Shown here piece after piece: positions 33,152 to 45,217 of a DNA stretch of 64,000 bases (its first letter is position 1; each line of letters starts with the position of its first letter). Position numbers and translations under genes: made by a program. Under the pieces are notes generated by a model that ran no database searches, was not told the DNA's origin, and saw only the letters and a list, made by a program, of their open reading frames with translations. The stretch comes from Drechslerella dactyloides (taxonomy: Eukaryota > Ascomycota > Orbiliomycetes > Orbiliales > Orbiliaceae): the NCBI GenBank assembly GCA_020064725.1, contig JAGTWJ010000017.1, positions 4,526,001 through 4,590,000 of the forward strand, given 5' to 3'.

Positions 33152-34899
33152 CTAACAGATAAGGCTGGTTCGGTTCGATTGATCGTGGGTAGGTAGGTGG
33201 CCCCGAGGTTGCTTTGATGTGCTTTATATAGGGTATATAAATGTATGGATGTTTCGACTCGTGCGCGCGGTCAAAGCTGACGAGCTCGAGCTCGGACGCC
33301 GGGGCAATATACGAGAGCCGAGGAGGTCTGCCGGCCGGTATCAGAATGTTCGGACTCGGGGCGTCGCGAGCCGACAGACAGGATATGTATGACTAAAAGC
33401 TGACGCGAAGGTAACGACCGTAAGAAACTGAAATGCCAGCCGTGATTCGAAATGAATCCCCAAAACTCGAACGCAGGCTAGGCTCTCTTCTCGAGTTGCT
33501 CTGTGGAGGAAGGACGAGAGAAACGAAAGAAAGAAAGAAAAGAGGGAAGAAAAAGACCAGAATTGAAAAGAGTCGAGGCTAGCCCAAAGTCCAGAAGGTG
33601 ACAGCTTTATACAAGAAGGTCTCAAGCATGGTCAGCGAGCTAGTTAGCTGGTTCGACACAGCCAGCCAGCCCAGCGCCGCTACTTCGCACAAGTAGTAGT
33701 AACTTGCTTGGTGGCCTGCCTTCCTGCCCGCCCATGCCATTCATCCATCTCGCGGCGGCGCCGCTGCGCTAGCTCTACCCCTCGAAATCTCCGAGATTGT
33801 GCGGGATACAATCGGCGTCGAGAGGGCCCCTCCACGCTCGACGGCACTAGGCACAAGCAACATCCTCACGTCGTACCCCCTACCCGAAGACCGCCAAACA
33901 AAAAAAAGAAAAGGAATTCTGGAAGGGCAGCTTGGATTCAGGTCCCGGGTCTTGGAACGAGTGGGGCCTCATTCCTCCTCTGTCCCCGTATGCAAAAAAA
34001 GCTCCCCTTGAGCCCGTCCCTCACCCATATTAACCCAGGCAAAAAGAGAGCGTTTGAGAAACGAACGCCCATGTGTGAAAACGGCCCTGCAAATTGCACG
34101 AACGAGAAAAAAAATTTTCCTGTCCTCGATGTGGAGAAACAAGGGAAATTTCGTTAAGGGCCTTGCGCACAGTTCTCTGGCTGTCCGTCTGTGCCTGTCT
34201 GCTGCCTGTCTCCCAGCCGGATCCGTGGACTGGGCTCATGGGACGCGTACGACCCCCTGCCCACGGCTGCAAGCCCGAACGGACCCGGCGATCGAGCATG
34301 GTGGTTCACCGCCGCACGCCTGCTGTATTAGAGGCGCGATTTTAAGCTTCCAGGCCCACGGTCGCGGTCAGGGGCTGAAGGGATCTGATTGATTGATTGA
34401 AGCTGTTGAAGCCTCTTGCCCCTTGCTCGCTTTTAACCGCCATTTTCTCGTGCCTTTTCTTTTTTTCCTCGAAGTGGTGTCCATTCTGTCATTCTCGTTT
34501 GGCCTTCTTGTTCTCGCCCAGCGGCCTGGATTTGACGAGCCTCCACGTTGGAAGTGTTTCTCGATCGTAAAATCCGAGAGCGACGACGAAATACCGGACA
34601 TCTGTATGACATACTTTTTTTTTTTGCGTGTGGGTGGTGTGGTGTGGTAGTTTGGCCAGCTGCATGTGCGGTTCGTTCGTTCTCGTCCCTCGAAATACAA
34701 CACCGCTCTTTTTAGTAATTTTTTTGTTTTTTCATAATTTTTTTCTATTTATTCTGTTGTGGGTTCTGGCTGTCGGATTTTACGCCGGCGGCCAGGGTTC
34801 GTATCCTCTTCTGTTTCGAGGGTCGTTTCCTGGTGTCTCGGGGAGGGGCGGGCCCCACGCCAGCGAACTGCTCGCCAGCCAGCCAGACCAGACCAGCTA

Positions 34900-34926
34900 G
34901 TTCGTTCGTTCGTTCGTTCGTTCGCG
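34900..34926. repeat. TTCG microsatellite
   Basis: About six tandem copies of TTCG. Confidence 0.85.
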
Positions 34927-36883
34927 CGTGCTTTCGGCCAACAGCAGCATGCCAGCCGAAAATGCACCTAACGACAAGTTTTCTGCAGTCCGTTCCGTCA
35001 GCCTTGAATCATATTCCGATGTCTCATCGGCTTGCCATGCCATGATTACCGTGCGTGCGTGAATTCGCCAGGTTGTGTATCACCTTTTCCCTCCTCCCGT
35101 CGACTTCGGCTGCTGGCTCCCGTCTGTCGTGGCACGGTTTCATTGCTCGGTCTGCTGATTCGACGGAGTCAAAGTCGAATCGAACGGCGTTATTTTGATT
35201 TCTTCTGTAATTTTAAATATAGCATCGTCGCCAGTTCTTCACAGCGAGGTGCCGGCGCTGGATGGAGCTCCAGGTGTGGTGGTCGTGTTGCCAGTTTGCC
35301 AGGCAGGCCAGGCGAGCCGGACGTGCATGCGGCCATCGTGCGATCGATTCGATGAATTCCGATCGCCCTGCCAGTTCCGCTAGCCATGTAGCTAGCTGCT
35401 GTCGGCATGGATCCATCAATCCATTCGTGCGTGCGTGCGTGTATCAGCTCGCACGCGGGAGGAGATTATTCGATAGTCCACGGCAAAGCTAAAGGCCTCG
35501 CTCGCATCCCGGCCGGAACCATGCTAGAGGCAGTCCAGTCCGTCGAACTAGCAAGGCCAGGCGGAGACAGCACCTGCCAGTGTCATCCCCTAGCACGAAG
35601 CTAGAGGATAGTATTCCGTAAAGCCTGACAATCGAATCTTCCGAAAATAAACCCCAGCCAATTGCATGCATGGGCCAGCGGGTGCCGGTGGGTGCGGTGG
35701 GCGAGCGTCGATGGATATGGATGCGCGGGCGAGGTTGCCGTGCCGTCGAGCTCGCGCGACCTTACTTTCTGGGCCCGCATGCGCGAGGATCCATCGATAA
35801 GATTGTACTGGCGCGGTGCCGTACGGTACTTGTCTGTCCGGCCGTCCGTCTTGGAGGTACAGTACTCTGTCCGTCTGGCTGTCCGCCGTGTCTGTCGCTA
35901 GCTGGGGACGCGGACGGGATCAACGTGAACGTTAACGCTTCGGAGCGAGCGCAGAGCAGCTGAATGGAGGTTTGGGTCTTGCAAGGCTGCATGTCTTAGA
36001 CCTGGTGGTGATGAGTGGTCGCCGGCCGCGGTGAACGTGGCTTTATCACTCGCTTGTCATGGTATAGTACCATAGTGCCCAGGTATATCCTTAGTTCCAG
36101 CAGACTGTCTTGCAATGACGGCGGAGGCCGGAGCGATGTGATTCGATTGGGATGGATTTGCGAGGAGAGGCGTAAACGTGGAAAGCAAAATGTACAGCTG
36201 CAGCCATCATATCAAAAACGCGAGATGATCATGCCAGGCGAGTGCTCGAGTGCGATGGGGAATTCCGAAAGCCCACTGCGGATGTGATGGGACTTATCGA
36301 TCATGCAGCGCCGTTGTGATCGGTGAAGGACAATGTGAAACGGGCGGGCGTTCTGCCCGTTACTCTCTGAGGATGTATCTCTGCTAGCTAGCTCGGCGGG
36401 GCCTCGGCTAAGTGGTTCCTTTCGTATAGCCTGACGGACGCTTCGTCCGAACGTCGGATTCCGCGACAGAAACGGCAGATATCTGGAGAACGGTGTGCAT
36501 TGCATTGCAAGAAGTCGCAGCTGTCCTTGACAGGATCATAGCCATAGTATCAATCAGAAATACTTAATTAACACACCTTGCTTGCAAGGCATCAGGCTGC
36601 GCGACGTGCGCTTTGTCATGTCGTGATGATGTGCTGTTATACCCAATTAAGTCTTGCGCTGGAATCGATGCTTCCACCGATTTGTATTTGGTGGCGCTCG
36701 TATTACTATATTATATCCACAGACCGGCAATCAGGTGCAATATAGGAAGCCTGAAACGTCAATGTCTTTGCCATCTGAGGTAGCGAGAGCGGGGAAGCTA
36801 GCTTCGAGTCGGTACGAACATAACGTCGGAGCTAAGGGATCCGGAGCTGGAGGAGGCTATAATAGGCTGGCATATTATAATGC

Positions 36884-36906
36884 TGCATTGCATTGCATTG
36901 CATTGC
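36884..36906. repeat. GCATT microsatellite
   Basis: Four tandem copies of the pentamer TGCAT/GCATT. Confidence 0.8.
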
Positions 36907-37680
36907 CTTATCACATCGACCATTATCCGATTCTCCATTAATTTCGAATCCCATCCGTGGCTGCAGACCAAACGCCTGTCTCTCAACTGATTCACTCGTA
37001 CTTCGTTAGACATGGCATCCTTGACTTAACGGCTATATTATAATTACCAGTCGATACTTCTCGCGAGTCATTACCTCTGTTTGTAATACCGACGCGCGGT
37101 TAATCGGCCGAGTCTGTATCGAACTCAAGCAGTCGAAGCAAGCGAGACGCGACCTCCACACCATAAAACTCCATCGTGAACTAGCTACTTAGCTAAATAG
37201 TAAATGTGCGGATAGTATAATCCTTCAAAAGAACGCCCTTACCACCTCCGGTATATTCCGTTCATCCACTAGCCTCAAGGCCGCTGTCCATCCACCGTCC
37301 ACGGCCACGCTACATGCATGTAAGCTATTAGATAGCTCGCCGGCTGACGGCTAGCTATCCGGTAGACTGCTTACGGCACTGCCGCCCCGTCCAATGACCT
37401 GACACCCGGGTCCAAGCTAAGCGGCCAGCCACAGCCGCCAATTAGCTAATATAATGCACCGTCCATGCATGCACCGAGTGCGAACTGCTGAGCTCCCCGG
37501 CATCGATATCGACAGTTCCGGGCCGGCAGATGGTGCGGATTAGCTAAGCTAGCTTGTATACCGACGGTATCCTAAGTATTTGGATTCTTGGCCGTGAACC
37601 CCAGCTCGCCGGGCAGTTATTACTAATAAATTCGCTTGTTAACGGTGTCAGCACAATTGCATTCAATGGCCTGTTGTTGT

Positions 37681-37695
37681 CTTGCGAGACAAATC
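37681..37695 (-). repeat. Dispersed TTGTCTCG motif
   Basis: On the minus strand GATTTGTCTCGCAAG, matching the arms at 43.5-43.7 kb. Confidence 0.5.
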
Positions 37696-38271
37696 TGTTG
37701 GTAAAGCAAGGCAGGCGGGCTGCAACACGGGGGGACGTGGCATATTGACAACTTCAAGACATGCAGCTGTCAGCTTGATCTATCTCAAACTGCGTGTCTA
37801 GCTTAAATGCCAACAGATCCGCATTGCTGGAGTGTATGTTTATATATATAAGAATCTAAATTACGCCTAGCGAATCCAAAAGCTTTTGTACTCGAGACCG
37901 GAGATATTTCCCATACTGGTGAGACTGCTGAAAATATTTTAAAGTATCGTACATTATGATTATAGAGCACTACATGAGAGCACCTGAGTTTTTAGAGGCC
38001 ATGGCATCGGACTTGTACATGCATACAATCCCGTATAAAGTTAGCGCCTACTAAAGTACTATTCGCGAATTCGTAACGGTGTCACAATCTGTTACAGCTC
38101 CAGCCTATTTGCGCGCGTGGGAAATCTATTGTATCAACTTAAATATTTATGACTAGGACGGTTTGGTTTCAAAAGTTTGACGAGACCGTGTTAATTGATA
38201 CTCAAACGTCTACACATTCAATATACACACTTATACAAACCACTAACGTGAATAACCAAATTCATGCGCAG

Positions 38272-40023
38272 TTACACAGCAACTTTACCAACCCCAGCGC
38301 CAGCCTTCACGACAGCCTCCACGCTCGCCAGCGGCGTCAAGTTATAGCTGTACTCCGCAGCGGTAAAGCTGCCAACGCGGGTAATATTAACCGACGCCGT
38401 CCCCCAATCGTTCGCTACCAAAATATCACCCCAATCAGCCACCTTCCCCCCGACACATAATCAGAATCCGATACATAAGGAAAGACTTACCGGCACCGAG
38501 GTTGGCGTACCCGTTGAGCTCCTGGTCGCCGCACGTGCACGTGTTCGGCGAGTCTTCCGGGATGACGAGGCCGTAGGTACTCAGCGCCTCGCGGGTATCG
38601 CCGCGGAAGACGTTACCCTCGACGAGGACCTGGTTGTCGGAGCGGGAGTGGATTGCCTGGTATCTGTAGTCTTCGTAGAGGTTGTTGTATACATGCTGGT
38701 GTCCAAACCGGCCGGCTGTATTAAAACATATCATACAATCATCAGTATTGGATGTATGAATATTTTCATCGGATAGATGAGGTGAAGGGAAGTGGGTTAG
38801 TGGAAGGGTGTGGCGGAAGGGGAGGTAGGTAGGTAATGTACGTACCAGGCCCGCGGGTGCCCATGTTGCGCCAGTAGTTGTGGTGGTAGGTGATGTGCAG
38901 GTGGCCAAGGTCCTCCGCGCGGTTGGAGTCCGAGTTTCCGACGAGCGAGGACTTCCAGTGGTCGTGGAAGTAATTCCAGGAGACGGTGATATAGTCCGAT
39001 GCGTGCGTGATATCAATTTGTCCGTCCTAGAATATCATACTATCAGCCTCCTTTCCCACTTTCCCATTCTCTCGCTCTTTTACACTGTATATGCGTATAT
39101 ACTAAGTGCATATAAGGTACGGTTAATTATGGAGGCATAACGCACGTAGTAGTCGGGTCCGTTGGTTAGACCGCCGCTGAACAGTTCATTATGATCGATC
39201 CAAACCCGTGTGCTCTCACTCAGCGTGATCAAATCATCGCCCTTAACCTCGCTAATCTTCATATTCCGAATGATGATATTCTCAACGCTGGATAAACTGA
39301 GCCCCTTCCCCGTTACGCCGGAGTTCGACCCGAGACCCAAGAGCGACGTGTTGGACCCGATTTTCACCTTGGAGGTTAGTGTTATGATGCCGGAGACGTA
39401 GACTACTTTTGCGTTATTTCCCTTGACGGCGGACGTGAAGGCGGCGTAGGATGAGACGGTGGTGGTGGAGCCCCCCGTGCCGCCGGTGACGGTGCCGGAG
39501 GGGTTGTTGCGTGCGTATCCTTCGAGTGTGAAGCTGCCGGACGGGGGCGGGGCGGATGGTGAGGTTGTGGTTGTGACGGTGGTTAGCGTGGTAGGTGGCG
39601 GCTGGGTCGTTGTCGTTTTGGAGGATGTTTTCGTGGTGGACGTCTTCGTCGTCGTGGGCTTTGTGGTGGACGACTTTGTGGTTTTGGAGGTCGTCGTCTT
39701 GGAGGTTGTTGTCTTTGTGGTTTTTGTCGAGGAGGTTTTCGTCGTCGCCGCGGCGGCACCGGGCAGGCATTGGGAGTAGACGTCTGCAATCTCAACCAAT
39801 CAGTAATTTCATCTACCGTAGTAGCCATACGGTTCAAGCTGGTAATTTATATAATCATTAGGAGATCTCGAGAGCTGGACTAACCGTTGCTGAAGGTGCA
39901 AGTGTACCCGCTAACGCACACCGTCGGCCCCGTCCACCCTTGCCCGCCGCACTGTCCGTACGCCGTCTGCTGCGCAGCCGCCAACGACGCGAGTCCCGCG
40001 GCGACGAGAACTGCACCTTTCAT
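38272..40023 (-). CDS. Secreted pectate lyase (PL1) with N-terminal CBM1
   Basis: A secreted enzyme that cleaves polygalacturonate by beta-elimination, tethered by a cellulose-binding module; 441 residues. Exons are 40023-39885, 39783-39146, 39026-38846, 38715-38491 and 38414-38272. A signal peptide (MKGAVLVAAGLASLAAA) leads into a CBM1: YGQCGGQGWTGPTVC and then, across intron 1, SNDVYSQCLPG. A ~50-residue Thr/Lys/Ser linker follows. The parallel beta-helix starts at GYARNNPSGTVTGGTGG. Diagnostic PL1 parts are VENIIIRNMKI, VWIDHNELFSG (Asp/His site) and DGQIDITHASDYITVSWNYFHDHWKSSLVG (Ca ligands). TRGPAGRFGHQHVYNNLYEDY carries the catalytic Arg, and EGNVFRGDTREALST follows it. CBM1 on a pectinase suggests attack on pectin within cellulose-rich walls. 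The start and splice phases are consistent throughout. Confidence 0.95.
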
Positions 40024-40810
40024 TTTGAATCAGAGTTATATGGTAACTGGCAGTTGTCAGCTGGCTCAATTGATCAATTGAGATTTATTGGGGATAGTGT
40101 AGTTATATTTCAGATGAAGCAGTGCCTGGTGGCCTGTATATTGGATCCCGTCAGTTAGATATAATTACAGCGAATCTAGATTCGCTTTATATAATTTCTG
40201 CATGCAACCTGCGCTGGGATGATATATTTCATACAATATAATTCGAAACGACGACATCAATGTCAAGGAACATTTAATCGCCGTGTAGCATAAATTCGCA
40301 CATCGGCGCACAATTTCTCCGTCGACGAGAAAACCAGGAACATTAGCACCTGACCAAGCCAATACTCAAGCCTATAATACCCCAAACCTCGCACCGCTGT
40401 CGCCGTCTCGAATCCCCACAGCCGCTCTACATTGTGTCTTCAAGTAAGTAATGCAGAGCGTGCAGTGTTGTATGCATGCATTCGGGAATGTTTGCCCTGC
40501 AGGGAGCTTTCGGCCCGTGAGCCCTGGACCCCGCAGGTCGACCGGTCTCGTCTCCGGCGCCGAGAGGGGCAAGCGACAGTCTCCGGGCTGTCATTGGCGG
40601 ATCTGGTTGTCGCGTTCGTCTAGATCCGTGCGCTCTGTTTCAGCTTCCTCTCCGCATGTCATTACATAATATCCACATCCTACGGAATATAGACGAGATC
40701 AAATGTGCATGCTGATACGTTCGCTCGCTCGCTCGCTGCATGGCCGTTGGCCTCGATTCCATAAATCTAAATGGCAAAATACAATATGTCAAAGGCATGG
40801 GCTACGCGGG
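40024..40810. other. Intergenic, pectate lyase promoter
   Basis: Between the start of the pectate lyase and the stop of alg1. Contains a short CGCT repeat near 40720-40738. No gene supported. Confidence 0.45.
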
Positions 40811-42322
40811 CTACTGCGATTTAAGCTTGCCCTCGAACACCGGCCGCGCGACACGCTCCCACTCCCCTTCCCACCGCGTCTCCACCTCCCGCATCGCGCC
40901 TTCCTTCAGCACCTCCAGCTCATTACTATCTCCGAACAACCGCACCAGTATCTCCCCGAGCTCCTCCCCGCCGTCTTTCCCCACCGCATCGAAGACGACG
41001 CCGTTCCCGCCGTCTTTCACCAGTTCGCCAATCGCTTCGAACCGCACGGCGGCAACGGGGACGCCGACGCCAAACATGTCGACGACCTTCATCGGCAGAT
41101 CGACGCCCGACGAGCTGGTGTGCAGACAGACGCCCAGGTCCGCGCAGGCTAGTAGTTGCGGATACTCTTCCGCGGGTAGGAACGCCGTGCGGATTGTGAC
41201 GTGCGACGACTGCGAGTTCATCGCGGAGATGAGCGGGATGAACTCGGCGAGTTGCGGCCCCTTGCCTGTTATTATCGCGAGGATGTTGGGTAGTCTACTC
41301 GAAGGGGCCGCGGACGCGTAGTGGCGGAGCGCAGCGAGGAGAATGCGGAAGTCCTCGTCCGGCGTCCACGAGGTGGAGGAGACGAGGAGCTTTGTCGCTG
41401 CTGAGGGGAAGTAGTCGGCTGTCAGCGGGTGCGTGCCGAGGAACTGGTCGCGCTGGAGGAGTGAGAAGGGCTGGAAGTGTGTCGGCGGTCTATCGTGCAG
41501 CGTGTAGATTGGTGATCTGACGTATCACGATTAGCTCGGCGTCTCGATGCGGTGAAAGCAGAATATAGAAAGGGACGCACGTGATGGCAAAGTCGGACCG
41601 CAGGACGGCCTTCATCCTATCCGTAACGGTAAAGTTCGCATACGCGCCCCGCCCGACAGTCCGCTCGTACCAGCTGGACGCGCGGACGAGCGGATGCCCA
41701 TCGCCAAGCTTGAGTGCCAGTATCGAGTAGCCAAAGTTATGCCAGTCGACGACCAGCCGCGAGTTTCGCAGGAAAGCGACGAGCCGCGCGACGACGAGCG
41801 TCGGTATCGACGGCGGGTTCTGGATGAGGATGTACGACGGCGGGCGGATGATGTATAGCAGGAGGTAGAAGAGCGCCGACAGCTGGAAGAGTACTTTGAA
41901 GGGTGCGATGAGGGGGAAGAGCGCCTTGGATGACGTGGCGAGGAACGGCGGGGGCGGGGGCAGCGGCAGGATGCGAATTGCGGCCGACGACGATATTTCA
42001 GGCCGTGGCTGCGATTCTACCAACACTATCAGTACATCGTCCATCTTGAAACTGCACATGCTATTGCGCAGAGGTAGTAATGGGGAGGGAGGGTACCATC
42101 GTATCCGATCAGGTCGACGCCCCAGCCGCTGTTGGCAAGCGAGATGGCGTGGTACTGCATGCGCGGGCTCCGGCCAATGTCGCCGAGGACGAGGACGGCA
42201 ACGCGCCCTTTCCGGCCGTTATCGTCAGCCGGGTACCGTGACGGGAGGAGGCATAGGATGGCGGTGGTGGCGACGAGGGAGAGGAGGGTGGCGAGCGGGA
42301 GCAGCGTGTCCAGTAAACCCAT
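40811..42322 (-). CDS. alg1: Chitobiosyldiphosphodolichol beta-mannosyltransferase (ALG1, GT33)
   Basis: Adds the first mannose to GlcNAc2-PP-dolichol on the cytosolic face of the ER during N-glycan precursor assembly. 455 residues from exons 42322-42097, 42016-41581 and 41516-40811. The N-terminal membrane anchor (LLDTLLPLATLLSLVATTAILCLL) precedes RVAVLVLGDIGRSPRMQYHA. A second hydrophobic helix (FQLSALFYLLLYIIRPPSYILIQNPPSIPTL), WHNFGYSILALKLG and ERTVGRGAYANFTVTDRMK are all family hallmarks. The C-terminal half has LLVSSTSWTPDEDF, IITGKGP, FLPAEEYPQLLACADLGVCLHTSSSGVDLPMKVVDMFGVGVPV and EAIGELVKDGGNGVVF, the GT-B donor-binding face. Length is normal. This is an essential housekeeping gene, so the call is secure. 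Confidence 0.96.
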
Positions 42323-42809
42323 CGTGCGTATACGATATCGTGTGATATGATGGGGTATGGTATCGGTAGCGGGTTCGTCGGTTCGTAGTAATTAGGTGAT
42401 CTTGTCGTCGGCGGCTGCAGAGCTAGATGATAGACTCATGCTGGGTGGATGCGATGAGGGAGAGGGGAGTGAGAGTCAGGACATCGCGGGGAGATGGCGA
42501 TGCGGCCAGCGTAGCTACTTCTCGTCGGGACGTGACGTGGGGGCGGGGCCGCGACGCCGGTTGCACATGCACGTTTGCCCGCTGTCGTGAATCGCTGCAC
42601 CGCCACCAACAACGAAGCGCCACAGCTGCCATCTTCCAAGGGTATCACCAACGGGAAACTTAACGATTGTTAAAACAGGCCCTACCACGGTTTTACCACT
42701 CCATTGTTCTGGTACGTGTCCGCGGCTAGTGACTGCCTATATCTACATGCGCATGTACCTAAATCTAGAGACCACTGAGTTTTGACTCTAGGTGTGTTTT
42801 ATATATCGC
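42323..42809. other. Intergenic, alg1 promoter
   Basis: Divergent promoter space between alg1 and the DM9 gene. No gene supported. Confidence 0.4.
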
Positions 42810-43296
42810 ATGCATCGTAATATACTTGTAGGATGTGTACCGAGAATTCAAGGATGGCAGAACAACCGTTTATTCGGCTCTGCTATCGATTTCAGAGGTG
42901 GCATCCATCCTTGCAAAATTGTGCCTCACCTGCAGCCGCACGTACGAGTCGGCTTCAAGGGGAAGGAGGAGGAGCATAACGGAGACTATGAATTGCTGCC
43001 ATTCACACCTGAGTTGATGGCACTGGTGCCGTGTCGGGGAGGTCAGATTCCCGCCGGCCGGCGACCCGTCATTGGCGGCATCGAAGACGGCCAGCCGTTA
43101 TATCACGCTGTTGCGAAGGTTGATGACCTTTGGATACCGGACAAAGTAGCGCCCCAACTGGTAAGACTATAAGCTTCAGATGGAATATTAATACCTCACG
43201 AAGACTGACGAGAGTGCTTCACAAAATATATAGGGGACTGGTAATGTTCCGTATCACGACAAAGAGTTCTGGCGCGAAGAGTGTATGATGCTGTAA
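42810..43296 (+). CDS. DM9/DUF3421 domain protein
   Basis: Small protein of the DM9 (DUF3421) family; in other eukaryotes such domains are mannose-binding lectins, so carbohydrate recognition is possible here. Exons 42810-43160 and 43234-43296 give about 137 residues. The first DM9 unit is seen from RLFGSAIDFRGGIHPCKIVPHLQPHVRVGFKGKE to GDYELLPF. The second runs from LVPCRGGQIPAGRRPVIGGIEDGQPLYHAVAKVDDLWIPDKVAPQL across the intron to GTGNVPYHDKEFW. Family members usually have a fuller first repeat beginning with a Trp-containing motif. Here the N-terminus (MHRNILVGCVPRIQGWQ) may be truncated, or the true first exon lies upstream. No signal peptide is evident. Start uncertain, family fairly sure. 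Confidence 0.7.
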
Positions 43297-44995
43297 GTTT
43301 GCGGTGCCCCCGAAGATCTAAGAGGTGTTATACACAACTGACTTGTTTACCAGCTGCTGGAAATGATCATGATACTTTCTTGAGAGAAAATTATGGCTCC
43401 ATGGAGGTGCAACTTATAAATTAAGCCAATCTGTCGATTTGCAGCTATATACAAAATATATAAGGACAATGTCAGCGTCCTCAAGATTGTCTCGCAAGCC
43501 ACATGCCTTCCTTTGGCTGCGAAGTCCCCGAGACTAGTCCCCAGAACTAGTATAACATTACAATGGAAATATAATAGTTGATTTGTCTCGTGAACCAGCC
43601 TGCTGCCTATAACTATAGCAATCCATAAATTTTTTGTTGGATTTTTCTCAGTACTTGAGTGCCGTATAAGTATGCACTCCGGGTTACTGTATTTGTAGGA
43701 TGAGATTTGTCTCGTAAACCAGACTGCCTTGTTGCTCGGGATGGGGGTCTGGGACTGCATATGCTGACAGCAGAATGTCCATAAAATGGTCTCCAGGATG
43801 GGTGGTGTTGTTGTGGGCTTGAATAACAGTCTCGACACTAGGTTGAATAGTTGGGCTTGAATAGTAGCTAGCGCCACCGTGCACCCGCCACGAGCCCTGC
43901 ACCGCCACACGTGGCGTCTCTATTCAAACCCGGGTGAGAGGAACGGAGGAATGCGCATTAACAAAAATGATCCTTCACGATGCAGCCAACATGGCATTTC
44001 TATTAGGTTCCAGACAGGGCTCTCGATCCGAAGCTTCGAGATGCACTTGTATGCACGATTCGTGTCTGTCAGGATCCAGCCAATCAGGAAGAAGGTAATT
44101 CAGCTTACACGGCGGGCGTCTGGCGGTTGACTCAGCGGACTACCTACCAAGTGCATTACTTGGTAGAAGACTCCCGACCGGGTCTCACGTCAACGTCGCA
44201 TGCCAGCCAGCTAGCTAGCCATGTAAAACCCGCATCTCACCCTCAAGGGTGTTCTCCGATGGGCACTCACGACTACGTATAGTGCATTCGTGTAGTAGAA
44301 GTGCTAGGTAGCAGTGCGCCCTGTTCGGCAGGCATTAGCGGCAGTGACGTGCTGATTGTGGCCTGACCGCCCGATCAATACGGCTGCTCGAGTTATCTGT
44401 CGCCAAACGGGCGGCCGATTGTGCGATTCACCAATCTCCCTCCCTCTGCTTCTTCTTGTCCGTTATATTGGAGAAAGAAAAGTTCTGTCTCGTATTTAGG
44501 TTTGACTCTTCGTTGGGAGGGAGCTTGACTTTTAGAAGGGCTCCGTCCAGTCATTCGTTTATGGCCTGAGAGGGCGGGTGTCTCGTCTCGTCCGAGGGCA
44601 GGATTATAGCTAGCTGCATGCCTGCCTGCAACATGCCTCTACGTGACAGGGGGCTGTACACTGCACTGCTGCTTGATTCCATCCAGCAGTCATATAAATA
44701 CAAAGCCGCTCTGGCGTCTTCTCTTCCATCTCTCGATCCTGCCATTTGTTCTATTCCACTCTGCTCGAATCTGAAGTCTGGCCGTTTGTCACGACAGAAT
44801 TGCGCTCAATCTCCGCTCCGATCGAATAAACTTCCAAATCAGCCACTCATAACATATAAACTCGGCCTCCCAGCCATCGAATACCACTCATCATCACCAA
44901 CACCCTCACCACCGTCTCCCACGCGAGCACACCCGAACGAACGGACGAACGAATCAAGCTCAAAGCTAGATTCCATTTGCTCATAAAATAAGAAG
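43297..44995. other. Intergenic region with repeated TTGTCTCG motifs
   Basis: No gene supported. Carries three direct copies of the TTGTCTCG-YRARCCA motif (43487, 43580, 43704). Also carries a 9-bp hairpin CTACCAAGT/ACTTGGTAG near 44144-44166. Confidence 0.45.
43487..43730 (+). repeat. Three direct copies of a TTGTCTCG motif
   Basis: Copies begin at 43487 (TTGTCTCGCAAGCCA), 43580 (GATTTGTCTCGTGAACCAG) and 43704 (GATTTGTCTCGTAAACCAGAC). Each is followed within about 10 bases by a TGCC or CTGC tract. They are related to the foldback arms at 14.8 and 51.8 kb. Confidence 0.65.
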
Positions 44996-45217
44996 ATGGC
45001 GCTCCCAACTTCCATCCTCGCCCGCCAGTTCTCCCACCACGCCGCCCGGCAGCCGGGTTCCCGCACCTCGACCCTCATAATGTACGGTTACCTGATAGGC
45101 GGCTTCACCACGCCCTTCATCGCGCCCGCGATCCTCGGCCGGAACGGGGCGTCGCATTCGGCTGCGGATTCGCAGAGTACGCTTGGCGGCTTCGGCGGGC
45201 ACTGCTGCTCGCGATAG
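44996..45217 (+). CDS. 73-residue membrane peptide, unknown
   Basis: A short intronless frame with high coding-like GC at third positions. The N-terminus (MALPTSILARQFSHHAARQPGSR) is basic, hydroxylated and free of acidic residues, like a mitochondrial presequence. One hydrophobic stretch follows (TLIMYGYLIGGFTTPFIAPAILG), and the tail is Gly/Ser-rich, ending GGHCCSR. This layout suits a small inner-membrane subunit or assembly protein, but I do not recognise a family. The 5' side (44880-44995) has CA-rich leader-like sequence. Could be a chance frame; the presequence-plus-helix layout and codon use argue for a real gene. Confidence 0.55.
   Translation: MALPTSILARQFSHHAARQPGSRTSTLIMYGYLIGGFTTPFIAPAILGRNGASHSAADSQSTLGGFGGHCCSR

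Larger units (their letters stand above)
33152..38271. other. Gene desert, 5.1 kb, simple-repeat rich
   Basis: No gene supported on either strand. Contains poly-pyrimidine runs (34440-34470, 34615-34755), a TTCG repeat (34900-34926), a TGCG repeat (35425-35440), a GCATT repeat (36884-36906) and one TTGTCTCG-type motif (37681-37695). It lies upstream of the proline-rich gene and downstream of the pectate lyase. Confidence 0.5.

Noticed and set aside
39459..39779. Val-rich plus-strand frame opposite the pectate lyase linker
   Set aside because: Antisense of the Thr/Lys linker; low complexity by construction.
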